41,656 nt of DNA, taken from NCBI GenBank assembly GCA_029263715.1, contig JAJUFP010000012.1, positions 1-41,656 of the forward strand, given 5' to 3'. The notes beneath the pieces were generated by a model, which worked only from the letters and a program-made list of their open reading frames with translations, was not told where the DNA came from and did no database searches. Positions 32,760 to 41,458 of this stretch are shown here, in pieces. Each line of letters begins with the position of its first letter. Positions within the stretch are counted from its first letter, which is position 1. The position numbers were made by a program, and so were the translations under genes. Origin of the DNA: Nitrososphaera sp. GTDB lineage: Archaea; Thermoproteota; Nitrososphaeria; Nitrososphaerales; Nitrososphaeraceae.

Positions 32760-33050
32760 ATGAGCTCGAAGGGTCGAGAAGGGCAGCGCGGAAAAAACTG
32801 GATGTCTGCCATGGGCGTCATGTTCATAGTTGTCGCCGCAATCATTGCTCTGCGCAACCTTTACCTTATAACTTCCCAGTCATCATTCGGATTTTATCTT
32901 GACAATTATGTCAATGCAGAGATAAACAATGAAAAATTTGTCATAGGCATGGTCATTGGAGGAGTCCTTCTGCTTTACTGGGGCTACTACAAAAAGAAGG
33001 AGGATTACGGACCACCTGACGAGCATGAATGGCGCAGGTTCAACAGATAA
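32760..33050 (+). CDS. Small two-TM membrane protein, unknown
   Basis: The 96-aa protein has a basic N-terminus, two hydrophobic segments (about 15-38 and 61-77) separated by a short loop, and a charged C-terminus KKKEDYGPPDEHEWRRFNR. It lies 41 nt after the F420 reductase and may be cotranscribed. The N-terminus is predicted inside by its positive charges. No family was recognised. Confidence 0.6.
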   Translation: MSSKGREGQRGKNWMSAMGVMFIVVAAIIALRNLYLITSQSSFGFYLDNYVNAEINNEKFVIGMVIGGVLLLYWGYYKKKEDYGPPDEHEWRRFNR

Positions 33051-33201
33051 TGCATCCGGTTTGATTGCTGGCGAATTTACGATATTCCAGTAAAAATAAC
33101 CGATGCTTTCAAGAATATTAATGAAAACATGTTTTGATTAGAATTATTATAAAACTGGGCCTGTCTATCAAGGAATTAGCAAAGTTAAAGACAAAGCGAG
33201 G

Positions 33202-33678
33202 GTGAAGACTATAGCAAGTGTCGTGATGAAGAGCAAAACCAGCAAGACCAAAAAGAGTCCCCGACTCGGGTCGAAAACAAAGTCACGCCTGCCAAGAAAA
33301 TTGCGTAAAAGGGCGGATTATCGTAAGTCTGCTCTGAAAAAGAGAGTCTCAAGACCAAAAAAATCCGTGAAAGAAAAGCGCGTAGTTACCAGAAAGATCG
33401 TAAGAATCATGGGCCATGGCCAGTTCGACGTCGGTGCCAGAACTCTGAAACGTCTTGACAAGATAGACGATTCTCTGGTAGCTATGGTCAGGATGGAGAA
33501 ATTCGATGATTCAGAGTTCAAAAAGAGGCTAACAGAGCTCAATGAGCTGGTGATGAAGGAGGGAAAACCCATCGACTCCAAAGAAATGATCAAAACGGAC
33601 ATCATTTTGCCTAGCGCAGACCTGTCCATAGACGAGGCAAAGAGGCTCTTTAGGGACGGCGTAATCCCCGAAATGTAG
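33202..33678 (+). CDS. PspAA-domain protein with a basic N-terminal tail
   Basis: The 158-aa protein has two parts. Residues about 1-65 are packed with Lys, Arg and Ser with almost no acidic residues. Residues about 66-158 match the PspA-associated PspAA domain: IVRIMGHGQFDV, then LDKIDDSLVAMV, a helix, then IKTDIILPSADLSIDEAKRLFRDGVIP. In bacteria and archaea PspAA proteins accompany PspA-type membrane-stress proteins; here no pspA gene is in the window. The tail could bind nucleic acid or acidic membrane lipids. The start is uncertain: GTG at 33202 or ATG at 33226. Confidence 0.72.
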   Translation: MKTIASVVMKSKTSKTKKSPRLGSKTKSRLPRKLRKRADYRKSALKKRVSRPKKSVKEKRVVTRKIVRIMGHGQFDVGARTLKRLDKIDDSLVAMVRMEKFDDSEFKKRLTELNELVMKEGKPIDSKEMIKTDIILPSADLSIDEAKRLFRDGVIPEM

Positions 33679-33692
33679 ATGCTTTTCTGGCC

Positions 33693-34877
33693 TCAGCTTG
33701 GTGCAGATTGAACGAATTTTTCCAGCTTGTCCATCGCTTTTTCCAGCACGTCTTCTGGCGGCAGATAGACTATTCTAAAGTATCCAGAACCGTATGTTGA
33801 GCCAAAGCCGGAACCATGGACGGTGAGTACCCCGGTCTTGTTCAGCAGGTCGATGACGAAATGCTGGTCGTCCTTCCATCTTGTACCCAAGTTAATCTTG
33901 GGGAAAACATAGAATGCGCCGCGCGGAACCCTGCACTGGAAGCCCATCGCGTTGAGACGTTTGACAACGTAATCTCGCCGTCTGCGCAATTTCTCCACCA
34001 TCTGTGGAATATGATCCTGCGGGCCTCGCAGCGCCTGAACTGCTGCTATCTGGACTGGAAGGTTGGTTGCTATCCTCACCCTTGCCAGCTTTGGCACATC
34101 CCGCCGAAATTCGTCCAGTTTTCTTGACTTGCTGTTCATGCAAATGTAGCCGCACCGCCAGCCGGTCATAAGATAGCCTTTTGAAAAGCCGTTTAGCAGG
34201 ACCACAGGGGCGTCTTTGGCCACCTTGCCGATGCCTGTAAACTGCGAGTCAAAGACGATCTTGTCGTATATCTCGTCACAAATAATGTAAAGGTCATGCT
34301 CCGTGGCGATATCCACCAGCTGCTGCAGGCTTTTGCGGTCAAACACTTCGCCGGTGGGATTGTTTGGGCTTATGATGCACAATGCCCGAGAACGCGTGGT
34401 TATTTTTTTGCGCAGATCTTCAAGATCCGGTCTTCCGTCTTCATGGAGGCGGAATTCCACCGGCTTGCCGCCGTAGAACTTGACGTAGGAAGAGTAAGGC
34501 GGGTAGTAAGGGCCGGGCATCAGAACCTCGCTGTTTGGGTCCACTATCGATGCCATGGTCATGTCAAGCCCTTCAGAAACGCCGTTGGTGACCAGGACAT
34601 CGTCCTCGGTTACATCCAGGCCCTTTTCTGACTCTTTTTCCACTATTGCGCGGCGCAGCTCCGGCAGGCCTTCAGAATCGGCGTAATAGTTTTCGTCTCC
34701 AAGCACCGCGTTTACAAGCGCCTGTTTTATGTGGTCAGGCGTCTTGAAGTCGAACTTGACAGGATCACCAATGTTAAGGTAGATTATTTCTCTGCCGGCA
34801 GCCTTGTACTTGTTTGCATACGCGGTAATATCGCGTATTGCATACTCTACGCCACGTGTTCTGTCAGAGACTTTCAA
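33693..34877 (-). CDS. PLP-dependent class I/II aminotransferase (alanine/aspartate type)
   Basis: The 394-aa protein has the fold-type I motifs: LNIGDPVKFDF at the N-terminus, SPNNPTGEVF, CDEIYDKIVF and the Schiff-base lysine in NGFSKGYLMTGWRCGY. It most resembles archaeal alanine aminotransferase-like enzymes that transfer amino groups between alanine or aspartate and 2-oxoglutarate. The start at 34877 (MKVSDRTRGVEYAIRDI) is family-typical. It is divergent from glyS with 122 bp between. Confidence 0.9.
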   Translation of the reverse strand: MKVSDRTRGVEYAIRDITAYANKYKAAGREIIYLNIGDPVKFDFKTPDHIKQALVNAVLGDENYYADSEGLPELRRAIVEKESEKGLDVTEDDVLVTNGVSEGLDMTMASIVDPNSEVLMPGPYYPPYSSYVKFYGGKPVEFRLHEDGRPDLEDLRKKITTRSRALCIISPNNPTGEVFDRKSLQQLVDIATEHDLYIICDEIYDKIVFDSQFTGIGKVAKDAPVVLLNGFSKGYLMTGWRCGYICMNSKSRKLDEFRRDVPKLARVRIATNLPVQIAAVQALRGPQDHIPQMVEKLRRRRDYVVKRLNAMGFQCRVPRGAFYVFPKINLGTRWKDDQHFVIDLLNKTGVLTVHGSGFGSTYGSGYFRIVYLPPEDVLEKAMDKLEKFVQSAPS

Positions 34878-34999
34878 TTAGCATATTGCAAACTATATGA
34901 CAGAGATAAATTGTTATGGCTCTTCTTGACTGAGCCAGAACATCCAGCCCATGATTCAGGGAATAAATTTATTGCCTGTCTGGTCCGTCTGCTTGTTGA

Positions 35000-36475
35000 A
35001 TGTCGAATTACGACAAAGTGATGAAGCTGGCCCTTGAAAGGGGATTCTACTTTCCAAGTTGCGAAATTTACCCAGATGCGCCCGCAGGCTTTTGGGAGTA
35101 CGGCCCGACGGGTACAAACATGAAGAACAAGTTCATCGAGCTCTGGCGGCGCGAGCTTGTAAGACGCGATGGCATGATGGAGATTGATGGCTGCCAGATA
35201 ATGAGCAAGAGCGTATTTGTTGCCTCCGGCCACATCAGCAATTTTACTGACCCGGTAGTCAAGTGCACGAAATGCGGATCCACCTTCAGGATCGACAGAT
35301 ACATAGAAGAAAAAACAGGCCAGCGCGTGCCGGAAAGGATGGCCGATTCTGATATCGACGCATTGATCCAGAAGCACAACCTAAAGTGTCCAAACTGCAA
35401 AGGAGATTTTGGAAAGGTTGGCCGGTTCAACATGATGTTTGGAGTCGGCATCGGGCCTGCCGCTGAGGAGGCGTACCTGCGGCCCGAAACATGCCAGACA
35501 ATATTTGTCGACTTTAGCCGTGTTTTCAAGACCATGCGCGGCAGGCTCCCCCTTGGCATAGCACAAGTAGGGAAGAGCTTTAGAAACGAGATTGCGCCAC
35601 GGCAAAGCCTACTCAGACTGAGGGAGTTTTACCAGGCTGAAATCGAGGTATTTTGCAACCCCAATCGCCTGGATGAAGTGCCCAAGTTTGATGAAGTCAA
35701 GTCCACAATTCTCCGGCTTTACCGCGACGGAGACTCGGGAATCACAGAAGTGACGGCACAGGACGCCATAAGCAAAGGTCTCGTTCCAAACAAGCTTGTA
35801 GCGTACTATCTTGCACTGCTGACAGAATTTTACGAGAAAACCGGCATCGACATCAAACGCAGTCGGTTCAGAAAGCTTTCCGACGAGGAAAAGGCGTTCT
35901 ACGCCTCCGTGGCGTTTGACTTTGAGGTAGAGACCAGTATCGGCTGGCTTGAACTTGTGGCCTGCAACTACAGATCTGACTACGATCTTAAGGGGCATGC
36001 CACAACAAGCAAGCAGAATCTGGAGGTTGTGGACCCGGCAGACCAGAGCAAGGTGCTCCCACACATCTTTGAGCTGTCCATGGGCATAGACAGGAGCATC
36101 TACACAATCCTTGAACACTCGTACTACGAAGAGAAGGTAAAGGAGGAAACCAGGGCGGTTTTGAGGTTAAAGCCGTACCTCGCACCGGTGCTGGTAGGCA
36201 TACTGCCGCTCATGACCAAGGACGGCCTTGGCGAGAAGGCCCGCAAGATACACTCGGAGCTGAAGCTTGACTTTGACACCTTCTACGACGAGTCCGGCTC
36301 CATTGGTCGCAGGTACAGACGACTTGAAGAAGTCGGCGTGCCCTTTGCAGTCACCGTAGACCAGACAACCATGCAGGACGACACTGTGACGGTACGGTAC
36401 CGCGACACCATGCAACAGGACAGGCTCAAGGTTACCGATCTGCGGCGGTTCCTGAACAACGCGCTGCGCATCTAG
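35000..36475 (+). CDS. glyS: Glycyl-tRNA synthetase (class II, archaeal/eukaryotic type)
   Basis: The 491-aa protein has class II motifs: GFWEYGPTGTNMKNKF near the N-terminus, motif 2 FRNEIAPRQSLLRLREFYQAEIE, and motif 3 GIDRSIYTIL. Two cysteine pairs (CTKC and CPNC) in the insertion mark a zinc site. The C-terminal anticodon-binding domain starts with YLAPVLVGILPLM. It charges tRNA-Gly. The following zinc-finger gene begins 1 nt after its stop, so it is cotranscribed. Length is slightly short, but all parts are present. Confidence 0.97.
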   Translation: MSNYDKVMKLALERGFYFPSCEIYPDAPAGFWEYGPTGTNMKNKFIELWRRELVRRDGMMEIDGCQIMSKSVFVASGHISNFTDPVVKCTKCGSTFRIDRYIEEKTGQRVPERMADSDIDALIQKHNLKCPNCKGDFGKVGRFNMMFGVGIGPAAEEAYLRPETCQTIFVDFSRVFKTMRGRLPLGIAQVGKSFRNEIAPRQSLLRLREFYQAEIEVFCNPNRLDEVPKFDEVKSTILRLYRDGDSGITEVTAQDAISKGLVPNKLVAYYLALLTEFYEKTGIDIKRSRFRKLSDEEKAFYASVAFDFEVETSIGWLELVACNYRSDYDLKGHATTSKQNLEVVDPADQSKVLPHIFELSMGIDRSIYTILEHSYYEEKVKEETRAVLRLKPYLAPVLVGILPLMTKDGLGEKARKIHSELKLDFDTFYDESGSIGRRYRRLEEVGVPFAVTVDQTTMQDDTVTVRYRDTMQQDRLKVTDLRRFLNNALRI

Positions 36476-36476
36476 G

Positions 36477-36845
36477 ATGAAGAACAAGATTGCAGGCGAC
36501 GGCGACCTGCCGCAGGAAAAGTGGCTTGTCGCCTACCGGAAAAGCTCTTCAAAAAAGGGGCCTGAAGGGTCCGTGTTTGTCAGGCAATTCTTTGCCCCCG
36601 GCTACTACGAGGCGTACGACACTGTTCTATCGTATGCCGAAAAGATGAACCTCGAAGTTCTTTGGTTCCGCGAAAAGCGCCGGTGCGGCCAGTACATGAA
36701 CCGCGACTTCCCCGGCCTTGGCGGCCGGTGCACGTGGTGCAACAGAAAGTTTGACACGGAACCGATACCCTGCGGGCAGGACGATTGCGAATCGGAGTTC
36801 TGCTCCAGAGAATGTATGAAGGAGCATTCATCGCACAGGCACTAG
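36477..36845 (+). CDS. Zinc-finger protein of unknown function, coupled to glyS
   Basis: The 122-aa protein ends in a cysteine- and histidine-rich site: CTWC near 85, then C, C, C, C and C, and a closing EHSSHRH, a MYND/HIT-finger-like arrangement. The N-terminal half contains WLVAYRKSSS and FVRQFFAPGYYEAY. The ATG follows the glyS TAG after 1 nt, so translation is coupled and a role in tRNA or translation is plausible. The family is not named. Confidence 0.66.
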   Translation: MKNKIAGDGDLPQEKWLVAYRKSSSKKGPEGSVFVRQFFAPGYYEAYDTVLSYAEKMNLEVLWFREKRRCGQYMNRDFPGLGGRCTWCNRKFDTEPIPCGQDDCESEFCSRECMKEHSSHRH

Positions 36846-37412
36846 TCAGGCCTTTGCAAGATCCAGCGTTATCAGGCGTATCCTTTCAGGATCGCCCCTG
36901 AACTGGTCTAGGCAACGCGACGAATACTCTTCCGGCGAGCCTTCCTTCATGCCTGCCACTATGAAACCGATGGAACGAAAGGCGGATGCAAGCCATATCG
37001 ACCAGCGGTCAAACGCGTCATTGCCCACCGGCTGCAAAAGTTCATCAGTAATTTCTGTCACCAGCCTGAACGCGCCGGGTCTTTTCAGTTTTGCATAGAC
37101 GGTCCTGTAAAAGGGCGCCCATGACGGTTCCTTTTTCTCATCGATGTACGACGGGTCTGGAAGCACGGCAATAAAGCCGTCGATGGAGCTGTCTGGGAAT
37201 TTCGGCACGATCTCTTCAAACGACCCCTTGATCACAAATGTGTTCTGCAGCTTTATGCGGGACCTTGCCTGCTGGTACTGATCGTTGTCTAGTTCTATTC
37301 CGATGTAGACGGTCTCGGGGTCCTTTGCGGCAAGGGCTTCAAGCACCGTGCCGTTGCCCATCCCAAGTTCCACTATCGTCCTTGTGTGTGGAGGAACAAT
37401 AAGATCGGACAT
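36846..37412 (-). CDS. SAM-dependent methyltransferase (TrmB-like)
   Basis: The 188-aa protein has the class I motif I VELGMGNGTVLEAL, followed by IGIELD for the SAM ribose and LPDPSY at the catalytic position, which recalls the [FL]PDPW of tRNA m7G methyltransferase (TrmB). The protein is shorter than TrmB and lacks its N-terminal extension, so RNA substrate is only a guess. The ATG overlaps the stop of the upstream DUF59-PqqD gene by 1 nt (TGATG), which suggests one unit. It is convergent with the glyS-linked zinc finger; the two stop codons are directly adjacent (36845/36846). Confidence 0.75.
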   Translation of the reverse strand: MSDLIVPPHTRTIVELGMGNGTVLEALAAKDPETVYIGIELDNDQYQQARSRIKLQNTFVIKGSFEEIVPKFPDSSIDGFIAVLPDPSYIDEKKEPSWAPFYRTVYAKLKRPGAFRLVTEITDELLQPVGNDAFDRWSIWLASAFRSIGFIVAGMKEGSPEEYSSRCLDQFRGDPERIRLITLDLAKA

Positions 37413-38017
37413 CAGGCCTTCAGCAGTTCTGCCTCAAGCAGCTGCTGCACCAGCTGGACGACTTCCTGCTCAACCTGCTGGCGCGGCAGACCCAGTTTGG
37501 CAGAGAACTGGTCCGTCAGCTGGGTGATGGTCTTGGTCCCGTCGCAGCTTTTCCAGAATTCAATTATAGCTTCATTGACCATGAATCCCTGGTCCTTGTC
37601 ATTTGCAAGTATCAGCGATCCATCCTCATGGGTTGTGGACCGCCCCACTTTCAGGGGCTTTGACTTTTCATAGTCTATCTGGAAGCGAAGCTTGGGCTTT
37701 CCAAATCCAAGCTGTTCGCGAACTGCCGGATTCATCTTTTCCAAGCTCCATGGCGGGTCCCAGACGATCTCGACGTTGATATCGCCAACGCCGGAGATTT
37801 TTCCCACGTACCTCTTTACGTCGCTGACCAGAGTATCATGAAGTGGGCAGCCTCTGGTGGTCATGGTCATCTTGATGTCAACATTCTTGCCGTCAGCAAT
37901 GTTAACGCCGTAGATCAAGCCCAAGTCGACTACGTTTACCGGAATTTCTGGATCCATGCATTTTTTCAATGCAGCATAAACCTGCTCCTCAGTGATGCTC
38001 TGCTGACCGGCTGTCAT
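37412..38017 (-). CDS. DUF59 (MIP18/SufT-like) domain fused to a PqqD-like domain
   Basis: The 201-aa protein has two modules. Residues about 8-110 match the MIP18/DUF59 family: ALKKCMDPEIPVNVVDLGLIYGV and MTTRGCPLHDTLVSDVK, with the conserved Cys; such proteins act in iron-sulfur cluster assembly (SufT, PaaD). Residues about 128-201 resemble PqqD: a strand GSLILANDKDQGFMVN, then FWKSCDGTKTITQLTDQF and QEVVQLVQQLLEAELLK. PqqD-like domains present peptides to radical SAM enzymes. The fusion suggests a link between Fe-S maturation and such an enzyme. It is coupled to the methyltransferase downstream. Confidence 0.8.
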   Translation of the reverse strand: MTAGQQSITEEQVYAALKKCMDPEIPVNVVDLGLIYGVNIADGKNVDIKMTMTTRGCPLHDTLVSDVKRYVGKISGVGDINVEIVWDPPWSLEKMNPAVREQLGFGKPKLRFQIDYEKSKPLKVGRSTTHEDGSLILANDKDQGFMVNEAIIEFWKSCDGTKTITQLTDQFSAKLGLPRQQVEQEVVQLVQQLLEAELLKA

Positions 38018-38073
38018 TGGTTTCCGTGGATAAGGTACGTAAAAGACGATAAATACTTTATCGCCGCTGATCT

Positions 38074-39123
38074 TTACCCCAGCAGAGCCTTCAGGTTCTT
38101 TTCAAAGGGCGGCTTTAACACACCTTTTTCGGTGATTATGCCGGTAATGAGCTCCGGCGGAGTCATGTCAAACGCAGGATTAAAGATTCTGACACCCTTT
38201 GGGGCAACCCTTTTTCTTCCAACCTTGACGACTTCATCTATAGACCGTTCTTCGATTACCACGTCCTCCGGGTTGCTCTCAAAATCAAACGTAGACAGCG
38301 GTGCAGCCACGTAGAAGGGCACTTTGTGCTTGTTGGCCAGAATCGCGACCTGGTAGGTTCCGATCTTGTTAAAGACATGGCCCGTGCGGAGGACCCTGTC
38401 TGCACCGACGATGACGCGTTTTATCACGCCTCTGGCCATCATGTGGCCTACTGCAGTGTCCGGTATCAGGCTTACATCCACGCCGTCATGCTGCAGTTCA
38501 AACGCGGTCAGTCTTGCGCCCTGCATCACCGGCCTTGTTTCGGTGGCTATAACGCTCACGCGTTTGCCTGCCTCCCTTGTTGCCCGTATCACCCCCAGGG
38601 CAGTGCCGTACGCCACCGTGGCCAGTGAACCGGCGTTGCAGTGAGTGAGAACGACATCCCCGTCCTTGAACAGCTTGGCGCCGTTGGCCCCCATCTCCCT
38701 GTTGGCCTGTATGTCTTCTTGGGCCATCCTGATGGCCTCGTCCAGCACTGCTTTTTTGGCATCCTCAACGGTCTTGACGCCCTTGACTTTGTCCATCACC
38801 CTTTCAAGTGCCCAGAACAGGTTGACGGCAGTGGGACGTGTTGCCCGAAGAACCTTGAAGGCGGTGTCCAGATCCGTCATCAGCTCCTGCATTGATTTTG
38901 CCTTGCTTTGCTTGGCGGCAAGGGCAAGGCCCAGTGCAGCGGTCACGCCTATTGCCGGCGCGCCCCTCACAACCATGCTCTTTATAGCATCAGCGACCTG
39001 CCGGTAGTCCGTGCACTTGACGTATACCATTTTATTTGGAAGCTTTGTCTGATCAATGAGAACGACGGCATCGTCCTTCCATTCCACCGTCAGCAAGAGA
39101 TCGAGGCTCTTTTCTTTGGCCAA
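38074..39123 (-). CDS. mtnA: MtnA-type aldose-phosphate isomerase (eIF2B-like fold)
   Basis: The 349-aa protein has the MtnA/eIF2B-like signatures: RGAPAIG (53-59), the catalytic Cys in LTHCNAGSL (C162) and the catalytic Asp in VGADRV (D242), followed by NKIGTYQ. MtnA isomerises methylthioribose-1-phosphate in methionine salvage; archaeal members of this family may also act on ribose-1,5-bisphosphate. The length and motif order are those of MtnA. It is transcribed alone, 56 bp before the DUF59 gene in the same direction. Confidence 0.9.
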   Translation of the reverse strand: MAKEKSLDLLLTVEWKDDAVVLIDQTKLPNKMVYVKCTDYRQVADAIKSMVVRGAPAIGVTAALGLALAAKQSKAKSMQELMTDLDTAFKVLRATRPTAVNLFWALERVMDKVKGVKTVEDAKKAVLDEAIRMAQEDIQANREMGANGAKLFKDGDVVLTHCNAGSLATVAYGTALGVIRATREAGKRVSVIATETRPVMQGARLTAFELQHDGVDVSLIPDTAVGHMMARGVIKRVIVGADRVLRTGHVFNKIGTYQVAILANKHKVPFYVAAPLSTFDFESNPEDVVIEERSIDEVVKVGRKRVAPKGVRIFNPAFDMTPPELITGIITEKGVLKPPFEKNLKALLG

Positions 39124-39157
39124 GCAGGAAAAAATCGGCTTTCAGGCCATATTAAAT

Positions 39158-40510
39158 CTATATCTGACGCCCAATGCCTGCAAACCTGGCGAATTTCGAG
39201 CTGTCCAGAATGCCGCGCCCATCGTAAACGGGTACGTCTCCAAGCTCTTTGTTTGAGAGTTTGCCGTACTGCTGGTGATCGGTTATCAGCATGACCAGGT
39301 CTGCAGACTTGACCGCTTCGCCAAGGTCGGATGTTAATTTGATGTCCGGCGGCAGTGCAGGATCATCTAGTACTAGAGGATCGTGGATCCGGATCTCTTT
39401 TACCCTGATTTTTTTCAGCTCTTCGATGACTTTGTACGTGGGCGAGAAACGTGTATCAGAAACACCGCCTCTGAAGGCCAGTCCAAGCAGCGCCACCACG
39501 AGCTGGGAAGGCTCGATTCCGTCTACAAGCTTTATCGCCTGCTCCACGCAATAGGCGGGCATCGAATCATTGATGTTCCTTCCAAGCCGGGTGATGTTAC
39601 AGTCCGCCTTTGCCAGCTCTGCAGACTGTATGATAAAGCGCGGGTAAACCGGGATGCAGGCGCCGCCCACACCGGCGCCGCTTCTGTGTATATGGCAGAA
39701 GGGCTGCGAGTTTGCAGCTTCTCTGGCCTCCCAGAAATCAACGCCAATCTTTTCGCAGAGCTTGGCCATCTCGTTGGCCAAGGCGATATTGACGTCCCGG
39801 TAAACGCCTTCCAGAAGTTTTTCAGTCTCGGCAGTACGGATGTTCCTGGTTGTAATGACCCCTTTTTTAAATACGATTGAGAACAGGCGCGATCCTGCCT
39901 CCAAGCTCTTTGGACCGGCTCCGGCCACTATGGCAGGATACCGCTCTTCAATATCCTCTATGGCCCGGCCTTCGTAGATCCGCTCCGGGTTGTAGACTAG
40001 GAAAAAATCTCTTTCCACCTTCAGGCTGCTTTCCTTCTCCAGGATTGGAATTACCATATCCTCTGTTGTGCCCGGAGGCACGCTTGGATTCATTACAACA
40101 ACATCGCCCGGCTTCAAGCCGCGGCCAATATCAGTAGCAACCTGCATCACTGCGGCAAGACTGGCAGAGACAGGAAAATCTGTAAGCAGCACCGGCACGC
40201 AGATCATCTTGATTTGCGAGTCTCTGGACGCCTGGATGGGGTCGTCGTAAAGATGGAATCGTTTTTCCTTCAGCCCTTTCTCAAAGGCTTGGCTTACTCC
40301 CGGCTCCGGGATGTGTGTCTTGCCATTCCTAGCGTTATCTAGAACCGTTGCCGACTTGTCAACGCCTATCACATGGGCGCCGGCCCTCAGCCACACCGAT
40401 GCTATCGGCGATCCAACATGACCAAGCCCGTAAACAGCTATTTTGAGTTTGCCGGATCTGATCTTTTCCATCAGCTCGGCTGTTTGGGACCTGCTGCCTT
40501 TCTTTCTCAT
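39158..40510 (-). CDS. wecC: Nucleotide-sugar dehydrogenase (UDP-N-acetyl-D-mannosaminuronate dehydrogenase-like)
   Basis: The 450-aa protein shows the UDPG/GDP-mannose dehydrogenase layout: an NAD-binding GLGHVGSPIA loop near residue 28, VMNPSVPPGTTED, the middle-domain helices, and the catalytic Cys in VGGACIPVYP (C285). The VPPGTT and GGxCIPVYP forms are typical of UDP-ManNAc dehydrogenases. It makes an acidic sugar used in N-glycans or the S-layer coat. The start is the ATG at 40510; a minus-strand TATA-like AAATGTAAATA lies about 33 nt upstream. Substrate is inferred by family. Confidence 0.85.
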   Translation of the reverse strand: MRKKGSRSQTAELMEKIRSGKLKIAVYGLGHVGSPIASVWLRAGAHVIGVDKSATVLDNARNGKTHIPEPGVSQAFEKGLKEKRFHLYDDPIQASRDSQIKMICVPVLLTDFPVSASLAAVMQVATDIGRGLKPGDVVVMNPSVPPGTTEDMVIPILEKESSLKVERDFFLVYNPERIYEGRAIEDIEERYPAIVAGAGPKSLEAGSRLFSIVFKKGVITTRNIRTAETEKLLEGVYRDVNIALANEMAKLCEKIGVDFWEAREAANSQPFCHIHRSGAGVGGACIPVYPRFIIQSAELAKADCNITRLGRNINDSMPAYCVEQAIKLVDGIEPSQLVVALLGLAFRGGVSDTRFSPTYKVIEELKKIRVKEIRIHDPLVLDDPALPPDIKLTSDLGEAVKSADLVMLITDHQQYGKLSNKELGDVPVYDGRGILDSSKFARFAGIGRQI

Positions 40511-40601
40511 CTTGGCAGGAAAGGATGGCCTGGCTGTTCATATTTACATTTCCTGCCCCTGAATCGTTAGATTTATTGATTCAGGCGTCTTTGGCAGATT
40601 G

Positions 40602-41456
40602 TTGGAAATACCGGCCGCAGTCAAGGACTATGTCATAAAAAATATCCCGTATCCTTCCGGATTGATAGGGTGTCGCATCAACGGTTCATGGTCCTTTGAT
40701 TGCTGCGAGTACGACATTGCGGTCTTTGCCGAAGGGACCAACCAGGTCATAAAACTCCCCGGCTACACAATAGAGGCAATATACCTTGGCAAGCCGGTCA
40801 GAGATTACATGGTTGACCTTAAAGGGATGGCGATCATCAAGGACTCCAGAGATCTGGCGCTGTCGTCGGCCATGCAAGAAATAACCGATGCCAAATACAG
40901 CAGGCTTTTGGCTGCGATGGGCAGGAAATGGCTTGTAAGCTCGTTGTTTTACCAGCAGAGAATGAAAATATCGCGGCAGCCTGCCCTGTCTGCGATGTGG
41001 CTCAAGGTTGCTGCCTACCACTACATAGCCGGTACGCTGGCCATCTCCGGTTCTAGGCCGATGCCGCTTCACGAGCTGGCGCAGATAAGGCAGGAGGACC
41101 TGTCTGTTGAGGCGGCCGACGGTTTGCATGCAGCCCTCGAATGCATTGGAATAGAGAGGGCAACCCGCCCGTCGATTGCAAGATCCATGGAGGCAGCGGC
41201 CGAGATCAAATCCAACGATTATGACAGGGATTTGGCGATCTCAAAAATGAACCACATGCTTGAAAATGGCATGCTGACTGACTGCTACTACTACATCGGC
41301 AGAGTCGTTGCAGAAAATGTATCGGCCAGACAGGATGAATTCCTCAATCGTTATGTCAAGCTTGTTCAGATCGGAATGGACCTTAGCAATGATGTCCAGA
41401 ACATGGAAAAGATTCAAAAGAGTCTATTTAGGGCCACTAAAAAGAGCCTAAAATAG
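40602..41456 (+). CDS. Thaumarchaeal protein of unknown function (possible nucleotidyltransferase-like N-terminus)
   Basis: The protein is 284-285 aa, starting at one of two adjacent TTG codons (40599 or 40602). Residues 24-44, GCRINGSWSFDCCEYDIAVF, look like a nucleotidyltransferase core (G-S-x-x-x-D, then D-I), but key residues are not certain. The rest is helical and contains no motif I recognise. A TATA-like GATTTATTGATTC near 40570-40582 lies about 25 nt upstream of the start. Its neighbour wecC is divergent. It is convergent with the zinc-ribbon gene at the window edge. Confidence 0.55.
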   Translation: MEIPAAVKDYVIKNIPYPSGLIGCRINGSWSFDCCEYDIAVFAEGTNQVIKLPGYTIEAIYLGKPVRDYMVDLKGMAIIKDSRDLALSSAMQEITDAKYSRLLAAMGRKWLVSSLFYQQRMKISRQPALSAMWLKVAAYHYIAGTLAISGSRPMPLHELAQIRQEDLSVEAADGLHAALECIGIERATRPSIARSMEAAAEIKSNDYDRDLAISKMNHMLENGMLTDCYYYIGRVVAENVSARQDEFLNRYVKLVQIGMDLSNDVQNMEKIQKSLFRATKKSLK

Positions 41457-41458
41457 AC

